Source: an uncultured Dysgonomonas sp. (GTDB lineage Bacteria > Bacteroidota > Bacteroidia > Bacteroidales > Dysgonomonadaceae). Taken from it: a stretch of DNA of 64,000 bases. Positions 1 through 8,308 of this stretch are shown here, piece by piece; the first letter of the stretch is position 1, and each line of letters begins with the position of its first letter. The translations under genes were made by a program, and so were the position numbers. Under the pieces are notes generated by a model. The model worked only from the letters and a program-made list of their open reading frames with translations, was not told the origin of the DNA and did no database searches. The stretch lies in contig NZ_CAKUOF010000004.1 in assembly GCF_934668725.1 (NCBI RefSeq), positions 186,001-250,000 on the forward strand. The letters run 5' to 3'.

Positions 1-145
1 TCTTGATCTTTTGTTTCGTTTTGCATCAAGGCAAAATGAAAAACAAACCCATAGGGTGCGTTAGTAAAAATAGAACATATAATATCAACTACCAATTGGC
101 ATTAGTTATAACTTAAAAATATAACATTAAAGTATTACTTAAATT

Positions 146-163
146 GGTCTATGACCTTAAAAT
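146..163 (+). repeat. GGTC-N3-GACCTTAA intergenic repeat, copy 1
   Basis: GGTCTATGACC, a small inverted repeat (GGTC/GACC, 3-nt centre), is followed by TTAAAAT and lies 10 nt before the rhaD start. The same motif recurs near 8282, 11136 (degenerate), 51817 (degenerate) and 61798. Function unknown. The rest of bases 1-172 shows no gene; a short hairpin (TTTTGC/GCAAAA) sits at 19-36. Confidence 0.45.
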
Positions 164-172
164 AAAAACTAA

Positions 173-982
173 ATGAAATCAATATTAGATAATCGTCCCG
201 AACTTGCCAAAAAAATATGGGAAGTGGCAGAAGTAGCGGGCTACCTTTGGCAAAAAGGATGGGCTGAACGTAATGGCGGAAATATTACAATAAACATTAC
301 AGATCTGGTTGATGATGAAATCAGAAATCTAAAACCAATTAGTGAGAAATATGTGATTGGTAAAGTTCTTCCCAATTTGAAAGGATGCTATTTCTTCTGT
401 AAGGGAACCAATATGCGTATGCGTGATTTAGCTCGCTGGCCTATGGAAAACGGTGCTGTAATTCGTATCGGCGACGATTGTAACAGCTACGAAATCATAG
501 CGGATAATCCTGTTCGCCCGACATCAGAACTTCCGTCACATTTATCTATGCACGATTATATGATCGGTAGCGGATCTAATTGTAAGGCTGCGTTGCACAC
601 GCATCCTATTGATTTGATAGCTATGACTCATAACCGAGCATTTTTAGAAAAAGATAAGCTTACTTATCTTCTTTGGAGTATGATACCCGAGACAAGAGCT
701 TTCTGTCCCAAAGGATTGGGCATTATACCTTATCTAATGCCTAGTTCTATAGAGTTAGCTGAGGCTACGGTAAAAGCACTGGAAGATTACGATGTGGTAA
801 TGTGGGAAAAGCATGGAGTATGTTCCATTAGCGAAAATATCATGGAAGCATTCGATATGGTGGATACCCTTTCGAAATCGGCACAAATATATCTGACCGC
901 TAAGTCGATGGGCTTCGAACCCGAAGGTACTTCTATGGCAGATATGCAAGCTTTGAAAGAGGCTTTCAATTTGCCCAAATAA
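173..982 (+). CDS. rhaD: rhamnulose-1-phosphate aldolase
   Basis: This 269-residue cytosolic class II aldolase cleaves L-rhamnulose 1-phosphate to dihydroxyacetone phosphate and L-lactaldehyde in rhamnose catabolism. The length and layout match RhaD. The expected zinc ligands are visible as His142 and His144 (in LHTHP) and His214 (WEKHG), with the catalytic acid Glu119 in the TSEL motif. The family assignment rests on these residues and on the overall similarity to Escherichia coli RhaD. Other rhamnose genes (isomerase, kinase, permease) are not in the window and may lie to the left. The GH105 gene downstream is consistent with use of rhamnose from pectin. The ATG at 173 is the first start in frame. 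Confidence 0.93.
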   Translation: MKSILDNRPELAKKIWEVAEVAGYLWQKGWAERNGGNITINITDLVDDEIRNLKPISEKYVIGKVLPNLKGCYFFCKGTNMRMRDLARWPMENGAVIRIGDDCNSYEIIADNPVRPTSELPSHLSMHDYMIGSGSNCKAALHTHPIDLIAMTHNRAFLEKDKLTYLLWSMIPETRAFCPKGLGIIPYLMPSSIELAEATVKALEDYDVVMWEKHGVCSISENIMEAFDMVDTLSKSAQIYLTAKSMGFEPEGTSMADMQALKEAFNLPK

Positions 983-1037
983 TGTATTATGCTTTCGAGT
1001 AGGGATGAGGAGTCTCATCTCTACATTAAAGCATTAT
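983..1037 (+). terminator. stem-loop after rhaD
   Basis: Directly after the rhaD stop, TAGGGATGAG (1000-1009) pairs with CTCATCTCTA (1014-1023) across a 4-nt GAGT loop with one G-U pair. An outer stem ATGCTTT/AAAGCAT (989-995 with 1028-1034) extends it. There is no long T run afterwards, so it may act as an RNA 3' end or stability element rather than a strong intrinsic terminator. Confidence 0.5.
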
Positions 1038-1134
1038 TTATCAGGTTTTATCTATCTATAAATTCGTTGCCGATTGGGATAGTTTTATGCGTTTGGCTGC
1101 ATATAACATAAGATATTTATCAGTCTCTGCACCG

Positions 1135-1210
1135 AAAAAGGTAACACCATAAAATAGAAAAATAGACTCATATAAAAAGTGTCACTTTTGTTACTTTTGT
1201 CACCTTTTTA
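1135..1210 (+). repeat. AAAAAGGTAACACC ... (GTNACTTTT)n repeat, copy 1
   Basis: AAAAAGGTAACACC (1135-1148) is followed by an A-rich spacer and then by three 9-nt units of the form GTCACTTTT, GTTACTTTT, GTCACCTTT (1181-1207). The same order of elements recurs at 34457-34497. An inverted relative is at 34534-34567. Function unknown; candidates are a protein-binding array or a dispersed intergenic element. Confidence 0.55.
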
Positions 1211-1254
1211 TTTGTTATTTGTTGATTTATAGTGTTTTAATGAAAATCGAAAAA

Positions 1255-1293
1255 TGACACTTTTGTAGAAGTATTTGTCACCTTATTGATTAC
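1255..1293 (+). repeat. degenerate CACTTTTGT repeat, copy 2
   Basis: TGACACTTTTGTAG and ATTTGTCACCTTA resemble the units of the 1181-1207 array, with more divergence and a different spacing. The copy lies about 85 nt before the GH105 start. Confidence 0.35.
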
Positions 1294-1376
1294 TTTTTGT
1301 AACGAATGATACCTGATTGTAGAATTATTTCGATCGTAGATTAGCAATCATTTTCAAATTTTTAATAGTTAACCTT

Positions 1377-2678
1377 ATGTACCGAAAATCATTAATAGTT
1401 GCTTTTGCTCTTTTTACGACACTGGCGGCTTATTCTCAGGCAACCCAACCGGCAGATAAAATAGCAATAGCTATTGCCAACAGAATTATGTCGGAGACGC
1501 CTTACTCCTTTGTGAATACAAAGACAGAACAAACTTATACTAACCTTAAGAATATTCCATTTTCTATGGATATTAAGGTTCAGAACGAATATAACGACTG
1601 GCATTATACAAATGGAGTTTTGAATATTGCTCTGTTGGAACTTGCAGATAAAACCAAGTCGAAGAAATACGAAGATTATGTTTTCAAAAATATGAATTTC
1701 GTTTTTGATGAGAATAATCTGAACTTCTTCAAGAAACAATACGATCAGGCATTTAGCGAAGGAGGCTGGCGGGCTATTCGCAAACTGACATGGCACATGA
1801 TATTCAGAGCCAAGAGGCTTGATGATAATGGTCCTATGGGTGCAAGTCTTATTGAGCTTCAAATGCGTAAACCGAATAAGGCATTTCTTAACTATATAAA
1901 TGAGACTAACGATCACCTGATGTATGCAGAGCCTCGTCTAGAGGATGGAACGATAGCACGACTTTGGCCTCACGAAAATACAATCTGGGCAGATGACTTA
2001 TTTATGGGAGTCGCCTTTCTTTGCCGTATGGGGAAAATGACGGGAGATACAAAATATTTTGACGATGCAGCCAATCAGGTCTTGAATTATACAAAATACC
2101 TATGGCATCCCGAAAAGCAAATCTATTATCATTGCTACCATACAGATACCAAGGAACATGGTGTTGCACATTGGTCAAGAGCCAATGGATGGATTTTAAT
2201 GGCACAGGCCGACTTGTTGACTATGTTACCTAAAGATCATCCTAAGAGACAAGCTTTGATCGAAAACTTTAAACAACAAGTGAGCGGAGTAGCCCGTTAT
2301 CAAGGGAAAAATGGGTTGTGGTATCAGGTATTAGATAAAACAGATTCGTATGAAGAGATAACAGGTACCGCCATGTTTGTATTCGGTATTGCTCGGGGAG
2401 TAAGAGAAGGCTGGATAGATAAAGATTTTATTTATGTTGCAGAGCAGGGTTTGAAGGGTATGATGACAAAAATGACTGATGAAGGTGATGTTACTGCAAT
2501 TTGTGTTGGAACGGGTATTATGCCCTCATTATCATTTTATTATAACCGGAAGACACAAGAGAATGCACCTATGGGGGAAGGGCCTGTATTGCGGGCTTTA
2601 GTCGAAATGTCGGATGCAATTAAATATTCTGAAATATCAGCAGATGATCAATATGATAAGATTGTGATAAAAAAATAA
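1377..2678 (+). CDS. secreted GH105 unsaturated rhamnogalacturonyl hydrolase
   Basis: The 433-residue product starts with a type I signal peptide (hydrophobic stretch to AAYSQ, about residue 21), so it is exported, probably to the periplasm. The mature part shows the (alpha/alpha)6-barrel signatures of GH105/YteR: TIWADDLFMGVAFL (Asp206/Asp207 in the catalytic region), HWSRANGWILMA, and EITGTAMFVFGIARGVREGW. GH105 enzymes remove the 4,5-unsaturated uronic acid left by pectate or rhamnogalacturonan lyases. Next to rhaD and an AraC regulator, a rhamnogalacturonan-I role is the natural reading. The exact linkage specificity (rhamnogalacturonyl versus galacturonyl) cannot be told from sequence alone. 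Confidence 0.87.
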   Translation: MYRKSLIVAFALFTTLAAYSQATQPADKIAIAIANRIMSETPYSFVNTKTEQTYTNLKNIPFSMDIKVQNEYNDWHYTNGVLNIALLELADKTKSKKYEDYVFKNMNFVFDENNLNFFKKQYDQAFSEGGWRAIRKLTWHMIFRAKRLDDNGPMGASLIELQMRKPNKAFLNYINETNDHLMYAEPRLEDGTIARLWPHENTIWADDLFMGVAFLCRMGKMTGDTKYFDDAANQVLNYTKYLWHPEKQIYYHCYHTDTKEHGVAHWSRANGWILMAQADLLTMLPKDHPKRQALIENFKQQVSGVARYQGKNGLWYQVLDKTDSYEEITGTAMFVFGIARGVREGWIDKDFIYVAEQGLKGMMTKMTDEGDVTAICVGTGIMPSLSFYYNRKTQENAPMGEGPVLRALVEMSDAIKYSEISADDQYDKIVIKK

Positions 2679-2683
2679 TACCT

Positions 2684-2719
2684 TTAAGAGCTTGATTCAT
2701 TGTTGTGTTAAGCTCTTAA
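2684..2719 (+). terminator. 10-bp perfect stem-loop between GH105 and AraC genes
   Basis: TTAAGAGCTT (2684-2693) is the exact reverse complement of AAGCTCTTAA (2710-2719), with a 16-nt loop. It begins 5 nt after the GH105 stop and ends 11 nt before the regulator ATG. No T run follows, so attenuation or mRNA end protection is more likely than full termination. Confidence 0.5.
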
Positions 2720-2730
2720 TCTATCTACCT

Positions 2731-3633
2731 ATGATGCGCCTTAATGATTTTGGGGTTAACTTTAAATACTTACTGGTTAGTGAGCGGGATAAACAATTTG
2801 GCTTATGGGTAAATACGGTCGGATTTCAGCCCATCCCCAAAGGAGGAAAGTACCCTTTGACAAACCATCCTTCCGACTACTTTTTTAATACGGCTAAAGG
2901 TCGGGTTCTTCGTGAATACCAATTACTTTATATAACAAAAGGGGAAGGTTTTTTCGAGTCCGATTCTACCAAGAAAAGAAAAGTAGAAAAAGGTTGCCTC
3001 ATTATGCTTTTTCCCAATCAATGGCATACCTATAGTCCGCTTTCCGACAGTGGATGGAATGAATATTATATTGGCTTCGAAGGTCCTATAATCGATAACC
3101 TTGTTCAGGCATCATTTTTTACGAAAGAGAATCCTGTATTGGAAGTTGGTTTTCAGGATAATCTGGTGAACCTTTTCTCCCGTGCTATCGAAACAGCCAA
3201 AGAAGATAAAATAGCTACTCAGCAATATCTGGCAGGAGTTGTATTGCATATTCTGGGCAAGGTGTTATCTGTTTCGAAAAACATAGTGACCGAAAACGCT
3301 GAGATTTATCAAAAAATAGAACGGGCTAAAATTATTATGTCCGAGAATCTCTATAAGGATGTTTCACCACAGCAAATTGCAGAAAAGCTGAATGTGAGTT
3401 ATTCGTGGTTTCGTAAAGTATTCAAGAATTATACAGGGTATGCCCCTACGCAATATTTTCAGGAATTGAAGATCAATCAGGCAAAACATCTTCTGGCCGA
3501 AACATCGCAATCGGTCAAAGAAATTGCTTTCGAACTGAACTATAATTCAACAGAACATTTTTTCTCTATCTTCAAGAAAAAGACAGGATTTACTCCGATT
3601 GCATATCGGAATTATCAGCGTGGAATAGGTTGA
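2731..3633 (+). CDS. AraC family transcriptional regulator
   Basis: This 300-residue cytosolic regulator has an N-terminal cupin-like sensing domain (about residues 20-160, with YQLLYITKGEG and FPNQWHTY) and a C-terminal double helix-turn-helix. The latter runs from VSPQQIAEKLNVSYSWFRKV to SVKEIAFELNYNSTEHF and ends with the typical KKKTGFTPIAYR. Such proteins bind direct-repeat half-sites and respond to a sugar. Its position beside GH105 and rhaD suggests control of rhamnose or rhamnogalacturonan genes (inference). I use the ATG at 2731 (another at 2734). A longer reading from a TTG at 2692 would run through the upstream hairpin and adds residues unlike an AraC N-terminus. Confidence 0.87.
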   Translation: MMRLNDFGVNFKYLLVSERDKQFGLWVNTVGFQPIPKGGKYPLTNHPSDYFFNTAKGRVLREYQLLYITKGEGFFESDSTKKRKVEKGCLIMLFPNQWHTYSPLSDSGWNEYYIGFEGPIIDNLVQASFFTKENPVLEVGFQDNLVNLFSRAIETAKEDKIATQQYLAGVVLHILGKVLSVSKNIVTENAEIYQKIERAKIIMSENLYKDVSPQQIAEKLNVSYSWFRKVFKNYTGYAPTQYFQELKINQAKHLLAETSQSVKEIAFELNYNSTEHFFSIFKKKTGFTPIAYRNYQRGIG

Positions 3634-5037
3634 CTATTCGATACGGACACATCGTACCGAATTACCCATAGCACGCGAGTAACCGAAGTTATAAGTTATA
3701 ATATCAGTTGAACCATAAATTTTGTTATAGAAGACGGTTGTGAAAGCCAAATTATCAGAGCCACCCTTGCCTATCGAGTTCCAGTATGTACCCATATATC
3801 CAACATTCGTTAAAACTCCATTGAGTTGGTTTCTGTATCCCGGACTGGGATAATATCCAAGTTCTGCCCATGTAATACCTGTGCCTGCAACAAAACCGGG
3901 ATTTCCAAGATCATACCAGGGCGAACTTGTTGGCTCCGGTGCTGTCCATGGTACTTTCCAACCTGCGGGGCAGGGATCAAAAATTCCTTTTGTTTTATTG
4001 GTACTTAACCATAAACTATCATTTCTAAAACCAAGAACATTGCTATACCAATCACCAAAATTTCCTGTAGATAAATAGAAAGTCGAGGGATTTAGTACAG
4101 CATTTGCTAAGTTGTTTTTAACAGCAACAACGGTTTTGTCTATTGTTGTTACATTTCCATAGATTACAGGCTCTAATGTGACTCCATTTCCAATAGTTTG
4201 GTTTGCTCCGGGAAAAGGCATATTCCGCCCCCATTGATACAATAACCCCAGTGATCCGAGATCGCCGATAGTGGTATTTGATGCACCGAGATTACGATCC
4301 ATAAAAGTGAGCCCTTTATATGTTTTGGCATTAACTAAGGGATTATATCCGGTTATCCATATATGCCACGACCAACGGATTGTGCCTCCTATCTTTACTA
4401 CTATAACAGCATTTCCTGATCCTTTGGCAGCATCGGTACTAAGTTTGATAATTGTGTTGTAGCCCTGATCACCTTTTAATAGAGTAATGTTACCGGCAGA
4501 TATTAAATCTTGAGTATCTTGCCATAATAATTCTGCGGTAACGGCCCCTGTGAGTTTCTCGTTTACAAAATCAGGTGTTGAATATGATTCCCAGAAAGCA
4601 TATGCTTTGCTGACAGGTATTTCAACAAATTGCCCAGGTTTTACTATATATGAATTAGGATTATATAATGGATTTACCGATTGGTCGAGTAACATCCATT
4701 TCTGTCCGTCCCATGAATAAATTGCAGGTAATAAAGTTCCTCCGTAGGTTGTATTATATACTGTAAGTCCTTTGTGTAAGAGTTTCTGTGCATCAGTTGC
4801 GCCGACAACACATGGAGCCAGATTGTCTGCTGCTGTCAGGGCAACACGCGGTAGCATAAGTCCTTTTGTTGAGGTTATATTCTGGCTATCGGGATCCTGC
4901 ATTTTGATCTCTAGTAATGCTCCGGGTTGAGGTTGTATAGATAATGCAGTACTCCCCGAACCAATAACAACTTGTGCTTCTATATTTAGAATTACTCCCA
5001 AAAAGAGAAGTAAAAAGAGACAGTACTTTGTATTCAT
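3634..5037 (-). CDS. secreted protein with FISUMP-like C-terminal domain
   Basis: The 467-residue product has a signal peptide (MNTKYCLFLLLFLGV to NIEAQ) from the ATG at 5037; a TTG at 5061 would only add eight residues in front of it. Residues about 20-125 (VVIGSGS, PGALLEIK, LMLPRVALT, APCVVGA, GLTVYNTT, YSWDGQKWMLLD) form a module also present in the neighbouring 130-residue protein. The C-terminal half (YKGLTFMDRNLGAS, LGLLYQWGRNMPFPG, GIFDPCPAGWKVP, GYSRAMGNSVRCVR) matches the Fibrobacter succinogenes major paralogous (FISUMP) domain, whose function is unknown. Cell-surface location is inferred. The stop codon abuts the convergent AraC gene with no base between them. Confidence 0.75.
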   Translation of the reverse strand: MNTKYCLFLLLFLGVILNIEAQVVIGSGSTALSIQPQPGALLEIKMQDPDSQNITSTKGLMLPRVALTAADNLAPCVVGATDAQKLLHKGLTVYNTTYGGTLLPAIYSWDGQKWMLLDQSVNPLYNPNSYIVKPGQFVEIPVSKAYAFWESYSTPDFVNEKLTGAVTAELLWQDTQDLISAGNITLLKGDQGYNTIIKLSTDAAKGSGNAVIVVKIGGTIRWSWHIWITGYNPLVNAKTYKGLTFMDRNLGASNTTIGDLGSLGLLYQWGRNMPFPGANQTIGNGVTLEPVIYGNVTTIDKTVVAVKNNLANAVLNPSTFYLSTGNFGDWYSNVLGFRNDSLWLSTNKTKGIFDPCPAGWKVPWTAPEPTSSPWYDLGNPGFVAGTGITWAELGYYPSPGYRNQLNGVLTNVGYMGTYWNSIGKGGSDNLAFTTVFYNKIYGSTDIITYNFGYSRAMGNSVRCVRIE

Positions 5038-5057
5038 AAAAATATCTTCATGTTGTA

Positions 5058-5450
5058 TCAATTACCTTCCTCTGCAATGATAGACAAAGGAACCCAGCGT
5101 TTGCCGATCCATAGATAGGTGCCTTTTTGGATATCAACCCCGACTTCTGCTACATTATATACTAATAGCCCGATATGCTTGTTCTTATCAATATCAGTGG
5201 CATTCACAACACATGGCTCTAATTCTGTTAACGATTGTAAGGCAACACGTGGATATAATATTCCTTGTTTAGCAGTACCATCTGATTCTGTTTTTAAAGC
5301 AAGTAATGCACCAGTTTCAGAGGTATTCGTAGATCCGATAATTACCTGCTGAGCTTTTATTGTTTGTGTTGACAGAATAAAACAACTAATCCAGATTAAT
5401 ATGAAGATATTCCGGGTTCTTATTATTTTATCAGTATATTTTTTACTCAT
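5058..5450 (-). CDS. small secreted protein, module shared with downstream gene
   Basis: This 130-residue product carries a signal peptide (hydrophobic IFILIWISCFILS, cleavage likely after IKA) and then essentially one module: QQVIIGSTNTSETGALLALK, GILYPRVALQS, LEPCVVNATD, HIGLLVYNVA and YLWIGKRWVPL. Each segment aligns in order with the N-terminal module of the gene that follows 20 nt downstream, so the pair looks like a duplication in which one copy gained a FISUMP domain. No enzymatic motif is seen. The two are probably one operon. Function unknown; a surface or assembly role is only a guess. Confidence 0.7.
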   Translation of the reverse strand: MSKKYTDKIIRTRNIFILIWISCFILSTQTIKAQQVIIGSTNTSETGALLALKTESDGTAKQGILYPRVALQSLTELEPCVVNATDIDKNKHIGLLVYNVAEVGVDIQKGTYLWIGKRWVPLSIIAEEGN

Positions 5451-5750
5451 TTTTCGAAAAATACTCTTTTGTATAATTAGGCATTATTGCTAACACTAAT
5501 TATTATAACAAATGCATTATAGATTTAATTGATAAGCAAAGATAATTAAAGAATTTAAAAACCTTATTGCCTATGTGTAAATTAAACTATTTACAATTAT
5601 TTATTAGCTATAATCTGAAATAAATAAAATGGTCGAAATCGGGATTAATTTCATAAAATGCCCTATAGCATTCTTTTAAAAAGAGGATATATAAAAACTT
5701 TATGTAAATTTAGAATTTAGGAATAATATACAAGTTTCAGAGATTATAAT
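5451..5750. other. divergent intergenic region
   Basis: Very AT-rich 300-nt spacer between the minus-strand secreted-protein pair and the plus-strand lplA operon. It holds one candidate minus-strand -7 element (5537-5544). I looked for a glycine riboswitch or other structured leader before the lplA-gcv operon and did not recognise one. Confidence 0.5.
5537..5544 (-). promoter_or_regulatory. candidate -7 element for the secreted-protein pair
   Basis: Plus-strand CAAAGATA reads TATCTTTG on the minus strand, an exact match to the Bacteroidetes TAnnTTTG -7 element. It lies 87 nt before the 5450 start. A matching -33 TTTG is not evident. Confidence 0.4.
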
Positions 5751-6737
5751 ATGATATATATAGCTTTACCGGAAGACAAAATAAGAAGACTTTCTTTTTA
5801 TTTATCGATGGAAGAATACGTTGCACGATTTCTTAATGAAGAAGAGTGTTTTTTTATGTGGCAGGTAAATCCCACTGTTATCTTCGGACGAAATCAATTG
5901 ATGGAAAATGAAGTGAATCTTGATTATGTAAGAGAACATGGGATTGAGACTTATCGTCGAAAGTCGGGTGGCGGATGTGTATATGCTGACTTCAGTAATA
6001 TTATGTTTTCTTATATCACTACCGATTTTAATGTCAGTTTTACTTTTCATAAATACTTGCAAAGAGTTGCTCATACATTACAACAATTGGGAATCAATGC
6101 AATGGTATCGGGGCGTAATGACATAACAATCGATGAAAAGAAAGTTTCAGGAAATGCTTTTTACCGGGCAGCCGGAAAAAGTATAGTGCATGGTACTATG
6201 TTATTTAATACCGATTTGGAGAAGTTGGTTTTGTCGATAACACCCAATAATCAGAAACTGATATCAAAAGGTATCGAGTCGGTACGAAAACGAGTAACTA
6301 ATCTATCCGAGCATTTTGATACCGATATCGAAACTTTTAAAATTTTCGTGAGATCTCATCTTTGTGATCGAGAATATATACTAACGCAGGATGAAATAAA
6401 TAAAATCGAAGAAATAGAAAAAGAGTATTTAAGCGAAGAGTTTATTTTTGGAAATAATCCGCGTTATACCCTAATTAAAAAAGATTATAGTACCGCAGGT
6501 GACATTGAGGTTCGTTTAGAAATTAAAAATAATATCATAAAGGATATTAATATTGTTGGAGATTATTTTCTGGTTGGCGATATTGGTAGTATATTTAAAC
6601 TGCTTAAAAATACACTTTACGAGAAGGAATCTATTGCCGGAGTACTTGAAAATATAAAGATAGAGGATTATATTTTCAATTTGGATAAGAACCATTTTAT
6701 TGACATATTGTTTAAAGAAGACACAGAACAAACATAA
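5751..6737 (+). CDS. lplA: lipoate-protein ligase A (long form)
   Basis: The 328-residue cytosolic enzyme activates lipoate with ATP and transfers it to a lysine of lipoyl domains. The catalytic-domain signatures are visible: NPTVIFGRNQ, YRRKSGGGCVYAD (lipoate-binding loop) and NDITIDEKKVSGNAF with the active lysine region. Residues about 245-328 form the C-terminal accessory domain of full-length LplA. It is the first gene of the block and is followed 13 nt later by gcvT, so GcvH is an obvious substrate. A second, shorter lplA lies at 12795. No lipoate synthase or LipB is in the window, so use of scavenged lipoate is possible. ATG at 5751. Confidence 0.9.
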   Translation: MIYIALPEDKIRRLSFYLSMEEYVARFLNEEECFFMWQVNPTVIFGRNQLMENEVNLDYVREHGIETYRRKSGGGCVYADFSNIMFSYITTDFNVSFTFHKYLQRVAHTLQQLGINAMVSGRNDITIDEKKVSGNAFYRAAGKSIVHGTMLFNTDLEKLVLSITPNNQKLISKGIESVRKRVTNLSEHFDTDIETFKIFVRSHLCDREYILTQDEINKIEEIEKEYLSEEFIFGNNPRYTLIKKDYSTAGDIEVRLEIKNNIIKDINIVGDYFLVGDIGSIFKLLKNTLYEKESIAGVLENIKIEDYIFNLDKNHFIDILFKEDTEQT

Positions 6738-6750
6738 ATCCAATATAAAT

Positions 6751-7842
6751 ATGGAAACACTTAAAACCTGCTTACATACCAAACATCTAGCTTTGGGTGC
6801 CAAAATGATGCCTTTCGGTGGATTTGATATGCCCATAGAATATACTTCGATTGTTGAAGAGCATAATGCTGTTCGTAATGCTGCCGGAATATTTGACGTC
6901 TCTCATATGGGGGAAATCCTTATTAAAGGAGAAGATAGTGAGAAGTATATTAATTATATTTTTACAAATAACATTTCAGGTGCAGCTATAGGTAAAATAT
7001 TCTATGGAATGATGCTATATCCGACCGGAGGTGTTGTAGATGATTTATTGGTATACAAGAAAGGGGATAAAGAATTTTTTCTTGTAGTTAATGCAGCCAA
7101 TATAGGTAAAGATTATAGTTGGATGGTCGAAAATAGCCAAGATTACAATGTTGAGATAATCAATCAGTCTGACTATTACGGAGAGGTTGCAGTACAAGGT
7201 CCTAAAGCATTCGATGCAATTGAAAAACATCTGGATATTAAGATAAATGATCTCGAATTTTATACATTTAAAGAAATTCAATATGAGGGTGAAACTATAA
7301 TAGTTTCACGTACGGGTTATACAGGGGAAGACGGCTTTGAATTATACGGAAGCCATAAATTTATAAATAAAACATGGGATTCGCTTGTTCAATCAAAAGA
7401 AGTACTTCCTTGTGGTTTAGGGTGCCGTGACACCCTTCGTTTTGAAGTAGGGCTTCCTTTGTATGGGCATGAGCTTGATCATGATATTACTCCGCTGGAA
7501 GCGGGGCTGGGCGTTTTTGTAAAACTGGATAAAGACCGATTTATTGGAAAAGATGCTATTGCTAAACAAAAAGACGAAGGAGTTAAACGTAAAATAGTGG
7601 GTATTGAGTTAATTGATAAAGCAATACCTCGCAACGGTTATGATGTGGAGATTGACGGTAAAAAGATTGGCTATGTAACTACAGGATATAATTCTATTTC
7701 GACAGGAAAAAGTGTATGCCTTGCTTTGATTGATAGCGAATATGCTACACTCGGTACAGAAGTGAATGTTCGTATCCGAAAAAAGGAATTTAAAGGACAT
7801 GTAGTAAAAAAACGTTTTTACGAAAAACATTATAAAAAATAA
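6751..7842 (+). CDS. gcvT: glycine cleavage system T protein (aminomethyltransferase)
   Basis: The 363-residue T protein transfers the methylene group from aminomethyl-lipoyl GcvH to tetrahydrofolate and releases ammonia. Family signatures are present: the N-terminal MMPFGGFDMPIEYTSI, GIFDVSHMGEI, the SRTGYTGEDGFELY motif and CGLGCRDTLRFEVGLPLYGHEL. The length is typical (about 360). I chose the ATG at 6751. A longer frame open from 6700 would overlap lplA and adds a non-conserved lysine-rich stretch. It stands between lplA and gcvH in one apparent operon. Confidence 0.95.
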   Translation: METLKTCLHTKHLALGAKMMPFGGFDMPIEYTSIVEEHNAVRNAAGIFDVSHMGEILIKGEDSEKYINYIFTNNISGAAIGKIFYGMMLYPTGGVVDDLLVYKKGDKEFFLVVNAANIGKDYSWMVENSQDYNVEIINQSDYYGEVAVQGPKAFDAIEKHLDIKINDLEFYTFKEIQYEGETIIVSRTGYTGEDGFELYGSHKFINKTWDSLVQSKEVLPCGLGCRDTLRFEVGLPLYGHELDHDITPLEAGLGVFVKLDKDRFIGKDAIAKQKDEGVKRKIVGIELIDKAIPRNGYDVEIDGKKIGYVTTGYNSISTGKSVCLALIDSEYATLGTEVNVRIRKKEFKGHVVKKRFYEKHYKK

Positions 7843-7877
7843 ATCATAATATAATATTAATATAAAAACATAAAGAA

Positions 7878-8255
7878 ATGAGTAAAGTTATTGAAGGCCT
7901 GTTGTATACAGATTCACATGAGTGGGTGAAAATAGAAGGAGAATATGCTTATATCGGTATTACAGATTTTGCACAACATCAACTAGGTAATATTGTATAT
8001 GTAGATATACCCGAAGTCGGCGACGAAATCAAACAGGGAGACGAGTTTGGTGCTGTTGAAAGTGTAAAAGCTGCCAGCGATTTATTATCTCCTGTAAGTG
8101 GCGAGATTGTCGAAGTAAACGAGAAACTGACAGATGAGCCTGAGTTAATCAATAAAAATGCTTTTGACAGTTGGATGCTGAAAGTCAAGTTATCGGATGC
8201 CGGTGAATTGAAAAAGTTGATGGACAGCAAAGCATATGCTGAAATATGTGATTAA
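7878..8255 (+). CDS. gcvH: glycine cleavage system H protein
   Basis: The 125-residue lipoyl carrier shuttles the aminomethyl group between the P, T and L proteins. The lipoylation site is Lys64 in GAVESVKAASDLLSPVSG. The flanking SHEWVKIEGEYAYIGITDFAQ and LGNIVYVDIPEVGD are standard for GcvH. It lies 35 nt after gcvT and 53 nt before gcvPA. It is the likely substrate of one or both LplA proteins in this block. Confidence 0.96.
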   Translation: MSKVIEGLLYTDSHEWVKIEGEYAYIGITDFAQHQLGNIVYVDIPEVGDEIKQGDEFGAVESVKAASDLLSPVSGEIVEVNEKLTDEPELINKNAFDSWMLKVKLSDAGELKKLMDSKAYAEICD

Positions 8256-8281
8256 GGCTGTTTTCTTAATAATAACAAAAG

Positions 8282-8300
8282 GGTCTTAGACCTTAAAATC
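8282..8300 (+). repeat. GGTCTTAGACCTTAA intergenic repeat, copy 2
   Basis: Best copy of the family: GGTC-TTA-GACC followed by TTAAAATC, placed 8 nt before the gcvPA start in the gcvH-gcvPA gap. It is nearly identical in its core to the copy at 61798. Confidence 0.5.
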
Positions 8301-8308
8301 TTGAAGCT

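Larger units (their letters stand above)
1038..1376. other. intergenic region with CACTTTTGT repeats
   Basis: No convincing gene. The region holds a 9-nt periodic repeat (1174-1210) and a degenerate second copy (1255-1293), annotated separately. No TAnnTTTG promoter was found just upstream of the GH105 gene, so its start signal is not identified. Confidence 0.5.

Noticed and set aside
1392..1916. 174-codon minus-strand frame inside the GH105 gene
   Set aside because: Complete overlap with a well-supported coding region, odd composition and no recognisable motif.
5580..5750. Possible glycine riboswitch before the lplA-gcv operon
   Set aside because: No conserved glycine-aptamer core or GC-rich pairing was found in this AT-rich leader.
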